From JBFXAF01 sp050184585 (GTDB taxonomy: Bacteria > Pseudomonadota > Alphaproteobacteria > Rhizobiales > Rhizobiaceae), in contig JBFXAF010000012.1 in assembly GCA_050184585.1 (NCBI GenBank), forward strand, positions 49,848-113,847: a stretch of 64,000 nt of DNA, written 5' to 3'. Shown in pieces: positions 8,262 through 17,802 of the stretch. The first letter of the stretch is position 1. Every line of letters begins with the position of its first letter. The position numbers and the translations under genes are program-made. Under the pieces are notes generated by a model. It worked only from the letters and a program-made list of their open reading frames with translations. It searched no databases and was not told the DNA's origin.

Positions 8262-9602
8262 ATGACCGAGATTCGCACGACCGCCGCCGACCGCGAGATC
8301 GAACGCCTGATGGCGCTCCATCCGAAGGGCTACGACCTGTCGCTCGACCGGATCCGGCGGCTGCTGGAACGGCTGGACAATCCGCAGGACCGGTTGCCGC
8401 CGGTGATCCACATCGCCGGCACCAACGGCAAGGGTTCGGCCGCCGCCTTTTCACGCGCGCTGCTGGAAGCCGCTGGCATGCTCGTGCACGTCCACACCTC
8501 GCCGCACCTGGTGAACTGGCACGAACGTTACCGCATGGCGGCCGAAGGCGGTGGCAAGCTGGTCGCGGACGACCTCCTGGCCGACGCCATCGCGCGGGTC
8601 GCGGAAGCCAATCAGGGCCAGCAGATCACCGTCTTCGAGATCCTCACCGCGGCCGGCTTCGTGCTCTTTTCGGAACACCCCGCCGATGCCTCGATCATCG
8701 AGGTCGGGCTGGGCGGTCGTTTCGACGCCACCAACGTGATCGCGCGACCCGCCGCCACCGTGATCATGCCCATCTCGCTCGATCACGAGGCTCACCTCGG
8801 CGACCGCGTCGAACTGATCGCCGCCGAAAAGGCCGGCATCGTCAAGCCGGGGGTGCCCCTGGTCATCGGCGCACAGGAGAGCGACGCCGCGCGCGCCGTG
8901 CTGATCGAGACCGCCGAGCGGCTCGGCGCGCCGTTCCTCGTCTATGGCCAGGACTTCCTCGCCCACGAGGAGCACGGCAGGGTCGTCTACCAGGATGACG
9001 ACGGTCTGATGGATCTCCGCCTGCCGCGACTTCCCGGCCGCCACCAGTACGCCAACGCGGCCGCGGCGATCGCCACGGTCAAGGCGGCGGGTTTTCCGGT
9101 GACGGCGCGAACGGCGGACCGGGCCATGCTGGAGGTAACGTGGCCGGGGCGCATGCAGCGACTCACCGCCGGCCGGCTCGTCGATCTCGGACCGGCGGGC
9201 GCCGAGGTCTGGATCGACGGCGGCCACAATCCCGGCGCGGCGATGGTGGTGGCGGAGGCGCTGACGGAGCTGGAGGAGAAGCGGCCGCGGCCGCTGTTCC
9301 TGATCGCCGGGATGATCAACACCAAGGACCAGACGGGCTACTTCCGCGCTTTCCAGGGGATGGTGCGCCACGTCTTCACCGTGCCGGTGAATGCCAGCGA
9401 CGCCGGGGTTTCCAATGACGAACTCGCGACGCGCGCACTGGATGCCGGCCTGTCGGCCGAGCCGATCGCCTCGGTCTCCAATGCGCTGATGCTGCTGCGC
9501 GACACATGGGACCCGAGCGAGCCCGCTCCGCGCATCCTGATCGGCGGCTCGCTGTATCTGATGGGCGCGGTGCTGGCCGAGAACGGCTCCGTGCCGGAGT
9601 GA
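8262..9602 (+). CDS. folC: Folylpolyglutamate synthase / dihydrofolate synthase
   Basis: A 446-residue Mur-ligase-family enzyme that adds glutamate to dihydropteroate and to folates. The ATP-binding P-loop is HIAGTNGKGSAAAF at residues 50-63. LGGRFDATNV near 150 and WIDGGHNPGAA near 320 are the other family signatures. ATG 8262 is preferred: the open frame extends upstream into the accD tail, but FolC homology begins here. The gene ends the trp-accD-folC unit and is convergent with the cupin gene, 22 bases away. Confidence 0.96.
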   Translation: MTEIRTTAADREIERLMALHPKGYDLSLDRIRRLLERLDNPQDRLPPVIHIAGTNGKGSAAAFSRALLEAAGMLVHVHTSPHLVNWHERYRMAAEGGGKLVADDLLADAIARVAEANQGQQITVFEILTAAGFVLFSEHPADASIIEVGLGGRFDATNVIARPAATVIMPISLDHEAHLGDRVELIAAEKAGIVKPGVPLVIGAQESDAARAVLIETAERLGAPFLVYGQDFLAHEEHGRVVYQDDDGLMDLRLPRLPGRHQYANAAAAIATVKAAGFPVTARTADRAMLEVTWPGRMQRLTAGRLVDLGPAGAEVWIDGGHNPGAAMVVAEALTELEEKRPRPLFLIAGMINTKDQTGYFRAFQGMVRHVFTVPVNASDAGVSNDELATRALDAGLSAEPIASVSNALMLLRDTWDPSEPAPRILIGGSLYLMGAVLAENGSVPE

Positions 9603-9624
9603 CGCCTGCCCTTCAGCGGAGGGA

Positions 9625-9918
9625 TCAGCGCGCCTTTTCCTTCAGCTCTATCTCGATGAAGGCGAAATCGCCTTCTCCGACGCTGATGACATCGTGCTCC
9701 ACGCCCTCCTTGCGAAAATAGGGCGCGCCGGCCTTCATGTCGGAAAAGCTCTCGCCGCCCGTGCTCTCGATCCTCACGCGGCCGTCGATCATCGGCACCA
9801 CGATGTAGTCATGTCCGTGGCGGTGCCAGCCGGTGTTGTCGTTCTTGCCGAAGCGGTACTCGGTGACGATCACCCGTTCATTGTCGATGAGCACGGTGGC
9901 TTTGGCGGTTCCGGACAT
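9625..9918 (-). CDS. Small cupin-domain protein
   Basis: A 97-residue single-domain cupin. The first metal-binding motif is visible as WHRHGHDYIVVPMIDG near residues 31-46 and the second as GVEHDVISVGEGDFAFIEIE near 72-91. The metal would be held by the histidines of HRHGH and VEHD. Small stand-alone cupins include dioxygenases, isomerases and sensors, so no reaction can be assigned. The start is set by GGAAGG nine bases before ATG, although the frame is open further upstream. It is a monocistronic gene after trxA on the same strand. Confidence 0.8.
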   Translation of the reverse strand: MSGTAKATVLIDNERVIVTEYRFGKNDNTGWHRHGHDYIVVPMIDGRVRIESTGGESFSDMKAGAPYFRKEGVEHDVISVGEGDFAFIEIELKEKAR

Positions 9919-10062
9919 GGCGGATTCCTTCCGATGAAGCCTGATCGTGCGCCCTTCGGCACACGCCCGCCAAGGGACACGACGCGATACTTTCGTTGGT
10001 GCAGGCTCGCAGAAAGCGACAACCAAACCAAGGCAGGGCGAACCTAGAAGGATGCACGACGA

Positions 10063-10089
10063 AAAAGCCCGGCGCGAGGCCGGGCTTTC
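10063..10089 (-). terminator. Intrinsic terminator of trxA
   Basis: Nine-base arms AAAGCCCGG (10065-10073) and CCGGGCTTT (10081-10089) are perfectly complementary around a seven-base loop. Read on the minus strand the stem runs into five T residues, a classic rho-independent terminator 22 bases after the trxA stop. Confidence 0.85.
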
Positions 10090-10111
10090 AAGGCATCAGG
10101 CGCGGGGCGTC

Positions 10112-10432
10112 TCAGGCGGCGCCGGCAATCCAGTTGGACAGGACCGTCTTGGGGGCCGCGCCGACCTTCATGTCGGCCACTTCGCCGCCCTTGAACATCA
10201 TCAAGGTCGGAATCGAGCGGACGCCGTACTGCGCCGCAAGTTCGGGGTTCTCGTCGATGTTCAGCTTGGCGATCTTCACCTTGCCGCCCATCTCCTTGGC
10301 GATCTCGTCGAGCGCCGGGGCGATCATCTTGCAGGGACCGCACCACTCGGCCCAGAAGTCCACCACCACGGCCTCCTTGGCGTCCAGTACATCGGACTTG
10401 AAGTTGGACTTGTCGACTTTCACGGTGGTCAT
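10112..10432 (-). CDS. trxA: Thioredoxin
   Basis: A 106-residue cytoplasmic thioredoxin that reduces protein disulfides and is recycled by thioredoxin reductase. The active site is WAEWCGPCK with redox cysteines C31 and C34. The cis-proline loop RSIPTLMMF lies near residues 73-81. The length and sequence are typical of TrxA1. ATG 10432 fits the family N-terminus (MTTVKVDKSNF); an ATG five codons upstream also exists. It lies 76 bases after addA on the same strand and has its own terminator. Confidence 0.97.
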   Translation of the reverse strand: MTTVKVDKSNFKSDVLDAKEAVVVDFWAEWCGPCKMIAPALDEIAKEMGGKVKIAKLNIDENPELAAQYGVRSIPTLMMFKGGEVADMKVGAAPKTVLSNWIAGAA

Positions 10433-10508
10433 GGCGGCGTCCTTCACGGGTGTATCGTTTGCCCTGACATGTGGTGCGTCAGCGCGGCTTCTTCAAGCGA
10501 TCTTGTAG

Positions 10509-13500
10509 TCACGGCAGGCTGAGTCGGGCAAGCGCGCCGTCCATGAGCGCGGCCGGCAGCGGCACCACCGACGGGCCTTCCGTGAACACCAGCGCCGCCT
10601 CGACCGGCCGATCGGCGAAGATGCGCGCGAGCAGGGTCCGATAGAGCGCCATCTGCAGCACATAGGCTTCCGCGACCTGGCCGTCGGATGCCGGCGCTAT
10701 CCGGTCGGTCTTGAAGTCGACGACCAGAACGCGCTCCGGCGTCACGGCCAGCCGGTCGACCTTGCCCGACACGGCCCGCTCCCGCCCGCGCACGGTTACC
10801 ATGCCCATCAGCTCGACCTCGGCGCGGCTGCCCTCGCCGAAGACCGCGGCCAGACGCGGGTCGGACAGGACGCCAAGCACCGATCGAAGGGCTGCGTCGC
10901 ATGCGGCCGCCGGCCAGTCCGCCCCGACCGCGCCGAGATAGCGGGCCGCCGCCGGTTCGCGCTGGTTCTCCGGCAAACCCGGCAGCGACTGAAGCAGCCT
11001 GTGGACCGCGAGGCCGCGGGCGATTGCGAAGGGCGGATCGGCCCGCGCGTCGAACACTGGCGACTGCGTCGAGATCACCGGTTCGCGGTCCTCCTCGATG
11101 AGCAACGAAGCGCCCGATGGCGCGAGCGGACGCGGCAGGTCGGGTGCAGGCGGCAGCGGCGACAGAAGGGCTTCGGGAAACGGCTCGCCCGCCTCCAGAG
11201 GCGCCGGCGCGTGCGTGGCCGCCACGAGCGGCGCACTGGTGACGCGGTGAATCAGCACCTCGCCCCAGCCATCGTCATGCCGCATGGTCGTGCCCGGCGC
11301 GGCGCGCAGGGCGTCGGACACGATCGACAGCCAGGTCGTGTCCCTGGGCGGTTTCCTGCCGTGGTACCCGCAGACGAAGAGCCGGTCGGCGGCGCGCGTC
11401 ATGCCCACATAAAGCAGCCGGCGGTACTCCTGTTCGGCCTTCAGCCGCGCCACCCGTGCGAGAGCGTCCAGCGCGCGGTTGGCCGTGTCCGCGCCCGCCC
11501 GCCAGAGCAGGCCCGGAACCTTGACGCCGTCGACCGTCAGGTCCGTCGGCATGAGGCGCGGCAGATGCTGGTCGACGAAGGGCGCGCCGCCGGCATCGAC
11601 CAGGAACACCACCGGCGCCTCCGCGCCCTTGGCGGCGTGCACGGTCATGATGCGCACCTCGTTTCGCGCCGCGTCCATCTCGCGCTTGATCTCCGGCGCG
11701 GCCGTCTCCAGCGTCGCCAGGAAGCTGTCCAGTCCGGGCAGGCCGATGCGTTCCTCGGCGAGGCAGAAGCCCAGGAACTCGTCGAGGATGTCCCCGGCGT
11801 CCTCGCCGAGCCGAGCGACCATGGCCGCCCGCACCTTGCCCGGCCCAAGGACGCCGGCGAAGAACTCGAAGACCGGCCTGTACGCCGCTTCGTTCATCCA
11901 CTGCTCCAGCCGTTCCGTGATGGCTGTGAACACGACCTCGCCGCGCAGCGAACGCCAGAGCGAACCGCCCTCCGGGCGGTAGTGGGCCAGCCGGAACAGG
12001 TCGTCCTCCGAGAGCCCGAAGACCGGGCTTCTGAGCAGCGCCGCGAGCGACAGGTCGTCCTCCGGCATCAGGCAGAAGCGGGCGAGCGCCATCATGTCCT
12101 GCACGGCGATGTGCGCCGAAAGGGTGAGCCGGTCCGCGCCGGCGACGGGCACACGGTATTCCTTGAGCGCGCGCGACAGCGCGTGCACGAAGCGGTCGCG
12201 CTTGCGCACCAGCACCATGATGTCGCCCGGCCGCGCCTCATGGGCGTCGACCAGGTCCTTGATGCGCTTCGCGACCCGCGACGCGACGCGCACCGCCGGC
12301 GCGCTCGCCTCGTCCACCGGCTCGGTCCAGTCCTCGGGCTCTTCCACGTTGACGGCGCCAACCGACTGCCAGACCTCCACCACGCCCGGCTCGCCGGGCC
12401 GGTTGGAGGCATGCTCGATCGTCTCCTTGCCAACCGTCAGCCCGTCGCGCGCCGCCTCGTTGGCGAAGACGATGTCGACCGCCGACAGGACGTCCTCGGT
12501 GGAGCGGAACGAGAGCGTCAGCCGGATATCCTCGAAGGCTGCTTCCGCGCCTCGCGCCGCGAGGCTCAGCGCACCCTTCGTCATGCCGAACTCGGCCGGG
12601 TCGGCGCCCTGGAAGGAGTAGATCGACTGCTTCTCGTCGCCGACGGCGAAGACCGAGCGCGGCCGCCCGCCGCGCGCGCCGGCGCCGGCGAAGAAGTCGC
12701 CGGCCAGCGCGCGGACCACCTCCCATTGCGGCGGGCTGGTGTCCTGCGCCTCGTCGATCAGGATGTGGTCGATGCCCTGGTCGAGCTTGTACTGCACCCA
12801 GGGCGCGGCGTCCGAACGCGACAGCAGGTTCACGGTGCGGGCGATCAGGTCGTTGAAGTCGAGCAGCCCCCGCGCCGCCTTCTGGCGCTCGTAGCGGCCG
12901 ATCACGGCGTCGGCCAGCGTGCGCACCGCGTTGGTCGCCACACACATGCGGAAGGTGGCGAGACGGTCGGCGACAGCGATCAGATGTTCGGCGGCTGCGA
13001 CATAGCGGTCGACAATGTCCGGGGCCTCGTTGACGAAGGCCTGCTTGAAGAGCTTGTCCGTCTTGCGAACGTCGCCCTTGGCGGTGAGGAACGCGGCGCA
13101 CATCATCGCAAGCCGTTGCAACGGATCAGGCGCCTGCATCGCCTTCAGCGCTTTGCCGAAGATGTCGAGCGCCTTGGCCGCCTGATGACGCTCCGCCGAC
13201 TTCACCAGTCGCGCCAGTTCCGACCCCGAAAACCCCGGCACCGGCCATGCCGCACCCCCGATCGACGCCTCGTCTCCCGCCGGCGTGAAGCCGAAGGCTG
13301 CCAGAAGCTGGTCGTCGCTGACGCGATCGATGAAGCCCCGCATGGCATCGCGGCGGGCCACGATCTCGCGCAACAGGTCGTCGAGCCCCTTCTCGCCCGC
13401 CCGGGCGAGGATCGTCGCGAAGGCTTCCGCCAGGGTCAGCGTCTCGGCCGCGGCGCCCGCCAGCGTCGCCCGCCGCGCCTCGGCGAACATCAGTTCCTCC

Positions 13501-13964
13501 ATGCGCGGATCGACCAGCTCGAAATGGCCGGCAATGTTCGCCTCCAGCGGGAACTTGTGCAGGATCGCCTCGCAGAAGGCGTGGATGGTCTGGACCTTGA
13601 GCCCGCCCGGCGTCTCCAGAGCGATTGCGAACAGGCTGCGGGCGCGGGCGATTGCCGCCCGGTCCGGCATGCGTCCCTCGATCTCGGCGATGCGCGCGGC
13701 AAGCCTTCCGTTGTCCAGCGCCGTCCACGCGCCGAGGTCCCTGAAGACGCGGTTGGCCATCACCGAGGCAGCGGCGCGGGTATAGGTGAGGCAGAGGATG
13801 CGCGAGGGCTCCGCTCCCGAAAGCAGCAGCCGGATGACGCGCTGCGCCAGGACATGCGTCTTGCCCGAGCCGGCGTTGGCCGACACCCAGGCCGAGTTGG
13901 CGGGATCGGACGCCAGCGCCTGCTTGGCGACGGTGTCCGGCGGCGGGTCTCGGCGGGCGGTCAC
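10509..13964 (-). CDS. addA: Double-strand break repair helicase-nuclease AddA
   Basis: An 1151-residue UvrD-like helicase with a C-terminal nuclease, the large subunit of the AddAB enzyme that resects DNA ends for RecA loading. The Walker A motif is SANAGSGKTHVLAQR near residues 28-42, motif II is LIDEAQDTSPPQW near 415, and the helicase motif VMTVHAAKGAEAP is near 760 (MTVHAAKGAE). The C-terminal nuclease motif is VVDFKTDR near 1085. The GTG start at 13964 is chosen because GTGA overlaps the addB stop, and upstream translation in this frame has no helicase homology. addB precedes it and trxA follows. Confidence 0.95.
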   Translation of the reverse strand: MTARRDPPPDTVAKQALASDPANSAWVSANAGSGKTHVLAQRVIRLLLSGAEPSRILCLTYTRAAASVMANRVFRDLGAWTALDNGRLAARIAEIEGRMPDRAAIARARSLFAIALETPGGLKVQTIHAFCEAILHKFPLEANIAGHFELVDPRMEELMFAEARRATLAGAAAETLTLAEAFATILARAGEKGLDDLLREIVARRDAMRGFIDRVSDDQLLAAFGFTPAGDEASIGGAAWPVPGFSGSELARLVKSAERHQAAKALDIFGKALKAMQAPDPLQRLAMMCAAFLTAKGDVRKTDKLFKQAFVNEAPDIVDRYVAAAEHLIAVADRLATFRMCVATNAVRTLADAVIGRYERQKAARGLLDFNDLIARTVNLLSRSDAAPWVQYKLDQGIDHILIDEAQDTSPPQWEVVRALAGDFFAGAGARGGRPRSVFAVGDEKQSIYSFQGADPAEFGMTKGALSLAARGAEAAFEDIRLTLSFRSTEDVLSAVDIVFANEAARDGLTVGKETIEHASNRPGEPGVVEVWQSVGAVNVEEPEDWTEPVDEASAPAVRVASRVAKRIKDLVDAHEARPGDIMVLVRKRDRFVHALSRALKEYRVPVAGADRLTLSAHIAVQDMMALARFCLMPEDDLSLAALLRSPVFGLSEDDLFRLAHYRPEGGSLWRSLRGEVVFTAITERLEQWMNEAAYRPVFEFFAGVLGPGKVRAAMVARLGEDAGDILDEFLGFCLAEERIGLPGLDSFLATLETAAPEIKREMDAARNEVRIMTVHAAKGAEAPVVFLVDAGGAPFVDQHLPRLMPTDLTVDGVKVPGLLWRAGADTANRALDALARVARLKAEQEYRRLLYVGMTRAADRLFVCGYHGRKPPRDTTWLSIVSDALRAAPGTTMRHDDGWGEVLIHRVTSAPLVAATHAPAPLEAGEPFPEALLSPLPPAPDLPRPLAPSGASLLIEEDREPVISTQSPVFDARADPPFAIARGLAVHRLLQSLPGLPENQREPAAARYLGAVGADWPAAACDAALRSVLGVLSDPRLAAVFGEGSRAEVELMGMVTVRGRERAVSGKVDRLAVTPERVLVVDFKTDRIAPASDGQVAEAYVLQMALYRTLLARIFADRPVEAALVFTEGPSVVPLPAALMDGALARLSLP

Positions 13965-16900
13965 GGGTCGCCCTCCTCGTCGTCGCCGCCGCCGGCCGAC
14001 CACTCCGCGACACGCGCGAGATGATCGTAGTCGCCCACCTCGCCGGCGCGGAAGGGCAGGGCGCGGGAGCGGTACCCGGCATCCGGCCCGTTGTAGTGGT
14101 GGAGCAGGCGCTCCAGCCGCGTCCAGGCCTCCTCGCCGAGTTCGGGCGCCGACTTGATGCCGCTCCTGGTCTCGAGGATCGACTCCTCGAACACCTCGCC
14201 ATTGGGTTTCAATCGGACATGCGCGAGCTTCGACGGCTGGAGCGGCCCGAGCGGCGCGAACGCACCCCGCCTGAGCAGCGCCGCCTCCAGCGCGAGCTGC
14301 GGGGCCAGCAGCGTGTGCGCCTGCATCTTCGACGGCGTGGCGCCCGTCTTGTAGTCGAGGATGTCGGCATGGCCGGCCGGAAGGAGATCGATGCGGTCGG
14401 CATAGCCCCGCAGCGTCGCGCCGGTGGCCCCGACGGGCGTCTGGCCGGCGCGCACCTCGGCCAGGCGCGCGACGACGTCCCGCCGCTGGTCGTGTTCCCA
14501 GGCGATCAGGTTGGGCGCCAGCGAAAGGAATCGCGGCCACCAGACGGCCTCGACGTCCGCCGGCAGCCCGGCTTCCGCGAAAGCCTGCCTGCCCGCTTCG
14601 ACCAGCCGCTCGGCGGCATCGGCGGCGTGCGGGTCGGCGCCGCCCGCCACGAAACGATGGAGGATGTCGTGGAACAGCGCTCCCCGGTCGGCCGCGCTCG
14701 GGTCCGCGACCAGCGGCTCGACCGCCTCCAGCCGCAGCACGCGGCGAGCATAGACCGCATAGGGATCGCGCCGCAGCGTCTCGATCTCGGTGATCGAGAA
14801 ATCCTTCGGCCGGGCGGCGATGGGCGGCGAAGGTTGCGGACGCTTGAACCGGGGCGCCTCGTCATGGCCATCGAGCGCCCGCGCCCAGTCGAGATAGCGG
14901 CGACCCCTGTTGCGCATCGCCGAAGCCGCCTGCTCGCCGGCGAAGGCGTCGAGGCGCTGCAGCCAGCGCGAGGCGACCGTCGGCGCACCGTCGCTGCGCC
15001 CGGCTCGCGACAGGATCACGCGCGGCGCGCCCATTGCCATGACGAAATCGTGCGCCGCAAGTCCGGTCCGACGTTCGGGCGGTTCCAGCGACAGGCCCGT
15101 CTTCATCGAGCGCGACAGGAATGGATCGGTATCGGCGCGGCGCGGCCACACGCCCTCGTTTATGCCGCCGATCACCAGCGTGTCGACGGTCTGGAGCCTG
15201 GCCTCCAGCGCGCCCCAGATGTGGACGCGATTTTCCGCTCCGGCGCGCGGCTTCACCGTTTCGGTCGCAAGCAGGGCGTCGAGCACGCCGGGCCATTCGT
15301 CGGCGTCGAAGACGAGGCCGGCCTCGGCCGCCATCAGCCCGCGCAACACGTCCGTCAGCCGGTCCCCGGCCTCGCCGCGATAGAGTTCGGCGAGGCTTCC
15401 GTCGGCATCGCGTCCGAGCGCCTCGAAGGCCGCGATCGTCGCCTGGAGCATGGTCGCGACGTCGACGTCGCGACCATCGCGGAGCGCGGCAAGCGGCGTC
15501 AACGCACTATCCAGCGCGGCGAGAAAGCGTCGCGCGGCGGTTTCGCGCAGGGCATCGATACGGGCGAGCCAGAACGGTTTTCGCGGTGCGCTCCGCATCG
15601 CGGCGAGACAGTCCTCGAACCGGGCCGCGAGGCCGGCGACGTCCGGCCGGCCGACGCCGCCGCGCAACGCAACCAGTTCGATCGCCTCGGCGGCATGCCG
15701 CGCGTCGGCTCGCGGCATGCCCAGCCTGAGCAGCGGATGCTTGAGCAGGGCCACGGCCGGCACCGGATCGCCCGGTCCGAAGACGGCTGCGACGAGCAAC
15801 GTCAGGAGTTCGCCCGGCGGCGTGCCGAGCAACGGCGTGCCGCCGGAATCGTCGGCTCGGATGCCGAAACGCTCGAGCTCGGCACGGACGCGACGAGCAA
15901 GCAGCCTGTCGCCGGTCACCAGCGCGGCGGCCGCGCCCGGCCTTTCCACCGCGGCGCGCAAGGCCGTCGCCACGGCGAGCGCCTCGTCGCGCTCGCCCGC
16001 GGCCTCGATCATCGCCACGTCGGCCAGGGCGGAGGCGACCGCGGCGTCGCCGTAGGCGCGCCGCCGCTCAGGCCAGGCATCCGTCGTCTCCGCCGGCGCC
16101 AGCGCCTCGGCGACCAGCCGCGCGCGCAGGGCGAGAGGCGGTGGCGGCGTTCCGAGCGGAACCACTTCGAGCCGCTCGACCTCCAGCCGGCCGACGAGCT
16201 TCGCCAGCCCGTATTGCGGGTGGCCGAGCGTCGGTGGCGGCAGCGGTTCGGCGTGCAGGGCGGTCCATGTCCGTTCGTCGATCGCCGGATCGAAACCCGG
16301 AAGCACCACGGCGCCGTCGGGCAAACCCGCGATGACGGAAAGCAGTTCCGCGGTCGCGGGTATCGAACCAGTCGAACCCGCCGCGATCACCGGTCCGTCC
16401 GGCGGTCGGGCAGCCAGCCGCGAGGCTTCGGCGCGGATCATCGCCGAGCGATGCGCCGCGGGATTGGCGCGACCGCGCGCGGCAAGCGCATCGGGCCAGT
16501 GCGTCGTGACGATGCGCAGGAACTCCAGGGTGACCTGCCACCATGCGGCGAGATCGCCAGGCACCAGTTCGGCGAGCCTCGTCCAGTCGCTCTCCTCGGT
16601 CTCGATCTCGTCCATGAGACCGGCAAGATCCCGCGCCAGCCAGATCGCGTCCGCCGCCGAGGCTGGCACTACGACCGGCTCTCCATAAAGCCCGGCGATG
16701 TGGGCCGGCAGGCGCGAGCGCCAGCGTTGCACCAGCGGCGCGAGCAGCAGCAGGCGATCGACCGCTGGGATCGGAGGCGGAATGGCAATGCCGTCGCTCG
16801 CACCGGTCTCGAAGATCGCCCCGTCCTCGTCGACTTCGCCGAGCGCGCGGATGGTCGGCAGGATGGCCGCCGCCCCGTCAGCGCGGTCGACCAGCACGCT

Positions 16901-17080
16901 GCGCAACGCCCGCGCGGCGCGGCGGGTCGGCAGGTAGATGGTCGCGCGGCTCGTCGCCAGCGGGTCGCCCGCCACGGGGAAGCCGGGCACGATACGGCCG
17001 TCCAGCAGCGCATCGGCGAGGGTCTCGAGGAATGGCGCGCCCGGCGGGATGGTGAAGACGCGCCGCGCCGTGCGGCTCAT
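13961..17080 (-). CDS. addB: Double-strand break repair nuclease AddB, alphaproteobacterial type
   Basis: A 1039-residue partner of AddA. The N-terminal half is a degenerate helicase-like domain without a clear Walker A. The C-terminal PD-(D/E)xK nuclease is visible as HADILDYKTGATPSK near residue 905. The central VIGGINEGVWPRRADTDPFL near 625 is typical of alphaproteobacterial AddB. Start and stop both overlap neighbours by four bases (murU-like gene upstream, addA downstream), so the genes are translationally coupled. Both subunits keep a nuclease motif, as expected for AddAB. Confidence 0.93.
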   Translation of the reverse strand: MSRTARRVFTIPPGAPFLETLADALLDGRIVPGFPVAGDPLATSRATIYLPTRRAARALRSVLVDRADGAAAILPTIRALGEVDEDGAIFETGASDGIAIPPPIPAVDRLLLLAPLVQRWRSRLPAHIAGLYGEPVVVPASAADAIWLARDLAGLMDEIETEESDWTRLAELVPGDLAAWWQVTLEFLRIVTTHWPDALAARGRANPAAHRSAMIRAEASRLAARPPDGPVIAAGSTGSIPATAELLSVIAGLPDGAVVLPGFDPAIDERTWTALHAEPLPPPTLGHPQYGLAKLVGRLEVERLEVVPLGTPPPPLALRARLVAEALAPAETTDAWPERRRAYGDAAVASALADVAMIEAAGERDEALAVATALRAAVERPGAAAALVTGDRLLARRVRAELERFGIRADDSGGTPLLGTPPGELLTLLVAAVFGPGDPVPAVALLKHPLLRLGMPRADARHAAEAIELVALRGGVGRPDVAGLAARFEDCLAAMRSAPRKPFWLARIDALRETAARRFLAALDSALTPLAALRDGRDVDVATMLQATIAAFEALGRDADGSLAELYRGEAGDRLTDVLRGLMAAEAGLVFDADEWPGVLDALLATETVKPRAGAENRVHIWGALEARLQTVDTLVIGGINEGVWPRRADTDPFLSRSMKTGLSLEPPERRTGLAAHDFVMAMGAPRVILSRAGRSDGAPTVASRWLQRLDAFAGEQAASAMRNRGRRYLDWARALDGHDEAPRFKRPQPSPPIAARPKDFSITEIETLRRDPYAVYARRVLRLEAVEPLVADPSAADRGALFHDILHRFVAGGADPHAADAAERLVEAGRQAFAEAGLPADVEAVWWPRFLSLAPNLIAWEHDQRRDVVARLAEVRAGQTPVGATGATLRGYADRIDLLPAGHADILDYKTGATPSKMQAHTLLAPQLALEAALLRRGAFAPLGPLQPSKLAHVRLKPNGEVFEESILETRSGIKSAPELGEEAWTRLERLLHHYNGPDAGYRSRALPFRAGEVGDYDHLARVAEWSAGGGDDEEGDP

Positions 17081-17802
17081 CGGCCGTCCGCCCCGACGCG
17101 GGCGATCGCCGCCTCGGCGAGCGGGATCGCATCCGGCGTGCCGACCGTGATCCAGTGGCCGTTCATCACCATGCCGTGCAGCCGGCCGGCGGCGATGGCC
17201 CGGTCGAAATCGACGTTGAGCGAGCGCCTGCCCGGCTCGACATCGGCGAAGACCCTTGGATCGACGAGGCCGGCGCCGGCATAGACCAGTGCGCCCGGAT
17301 CGCCCTTGGCGCGGGCGAGGCTGCCCTGGGGGCCGAGCGAGAAGTCGCCGCCCCCGCTGTGCCCCGTCGTCGATTCGAGCCTTGCGAGCATGAGCAGAAT
17401 ATCCATGCGCGCGCCGTCCCAGGCAAGGCGCAGGCGGTCGAGGTTCGATCCGTCGGCGTCGATCCAGAACGTGTCCGCGTTGAGCAGGAAGAACGGCTCC
17501 TCGCCCAGCAGCGGCAGCGCCCTGACGATGCCGCCGGCCGAATCGAGCAGTCCGTCCGTCTCGTCGGAAATCGTCACCAGCGGCCGGGAGCGCGAGGCGA
17601 CGTGCCTGACGATCTGGTCGCCGAGATGATGCACGTTGACCACGGCCGTCTCGACGCCGGCCTCGGCGAGATGATCGAGACCACGGTCGAGCAGGGTTTT
17701 CCCGGCGACCTCGACCAGCGGCTTCGGGATGCGTTCGGTGATCGGCCGCATGCGCGTGCCGAGCCCGGCCGCCAGAACCATCGCGCGGCGGCCGACCGTC
17801 AT
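17077..17802 (-). CDS. murU: Nucleotidyltransferase, probable MurU (MurNAc-1-phosphate uridylyltransferase)
   Basis: A 241-residue sugar-phosphate nucleotidyltransferase. The nucleotide-binding signature MVLAAGLGTRMRPITERIPKPLVEVAGK spans residues 8-35 (key residues G13, G15, R17, K27), and the metal-binding LLNADTFW lies near 105. In the AmgK-MurU recycling route MurU makes UDP-MurNAc from MurNAc-1-phosphate and UTP. The upstream overlapping gene encodes an AmgK-like kinase domain, which supports this role over a mannose or glucose transferase. ATGA overlaps link it to both neighbours. Function is inferred from family plus context. Confidence 0.82.
   Translation of the reverse strand: MTVGRRAMVLAAGLGTRMRPITERIPKPLVEVAGKTLLDRGLDHLAEAGVETAVVNVHHLGDQIVRHVASRSRPLVTISDETDGLLDSAGGIVRALPLLGEEPFFLLNADTFWIDADGSNLDRLRLAWDGARMDILLMLARLESTTGHSGGGDFSLGPQGSLARAKGDPGALVYAGAGLVDPRVFADVEPGRRSLNVDFDRAIAAGRLHGMVMNGHWITVGTPDAIPLAEAAIARVGADGR

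Noticed and set aside
11001..17284. Two plus-strand frames of about 1000 codons opposite addA and addB
   Set aside because: They mirror the AddA and AddB coding frames, run past gene boundaries, and contain no domain signature.
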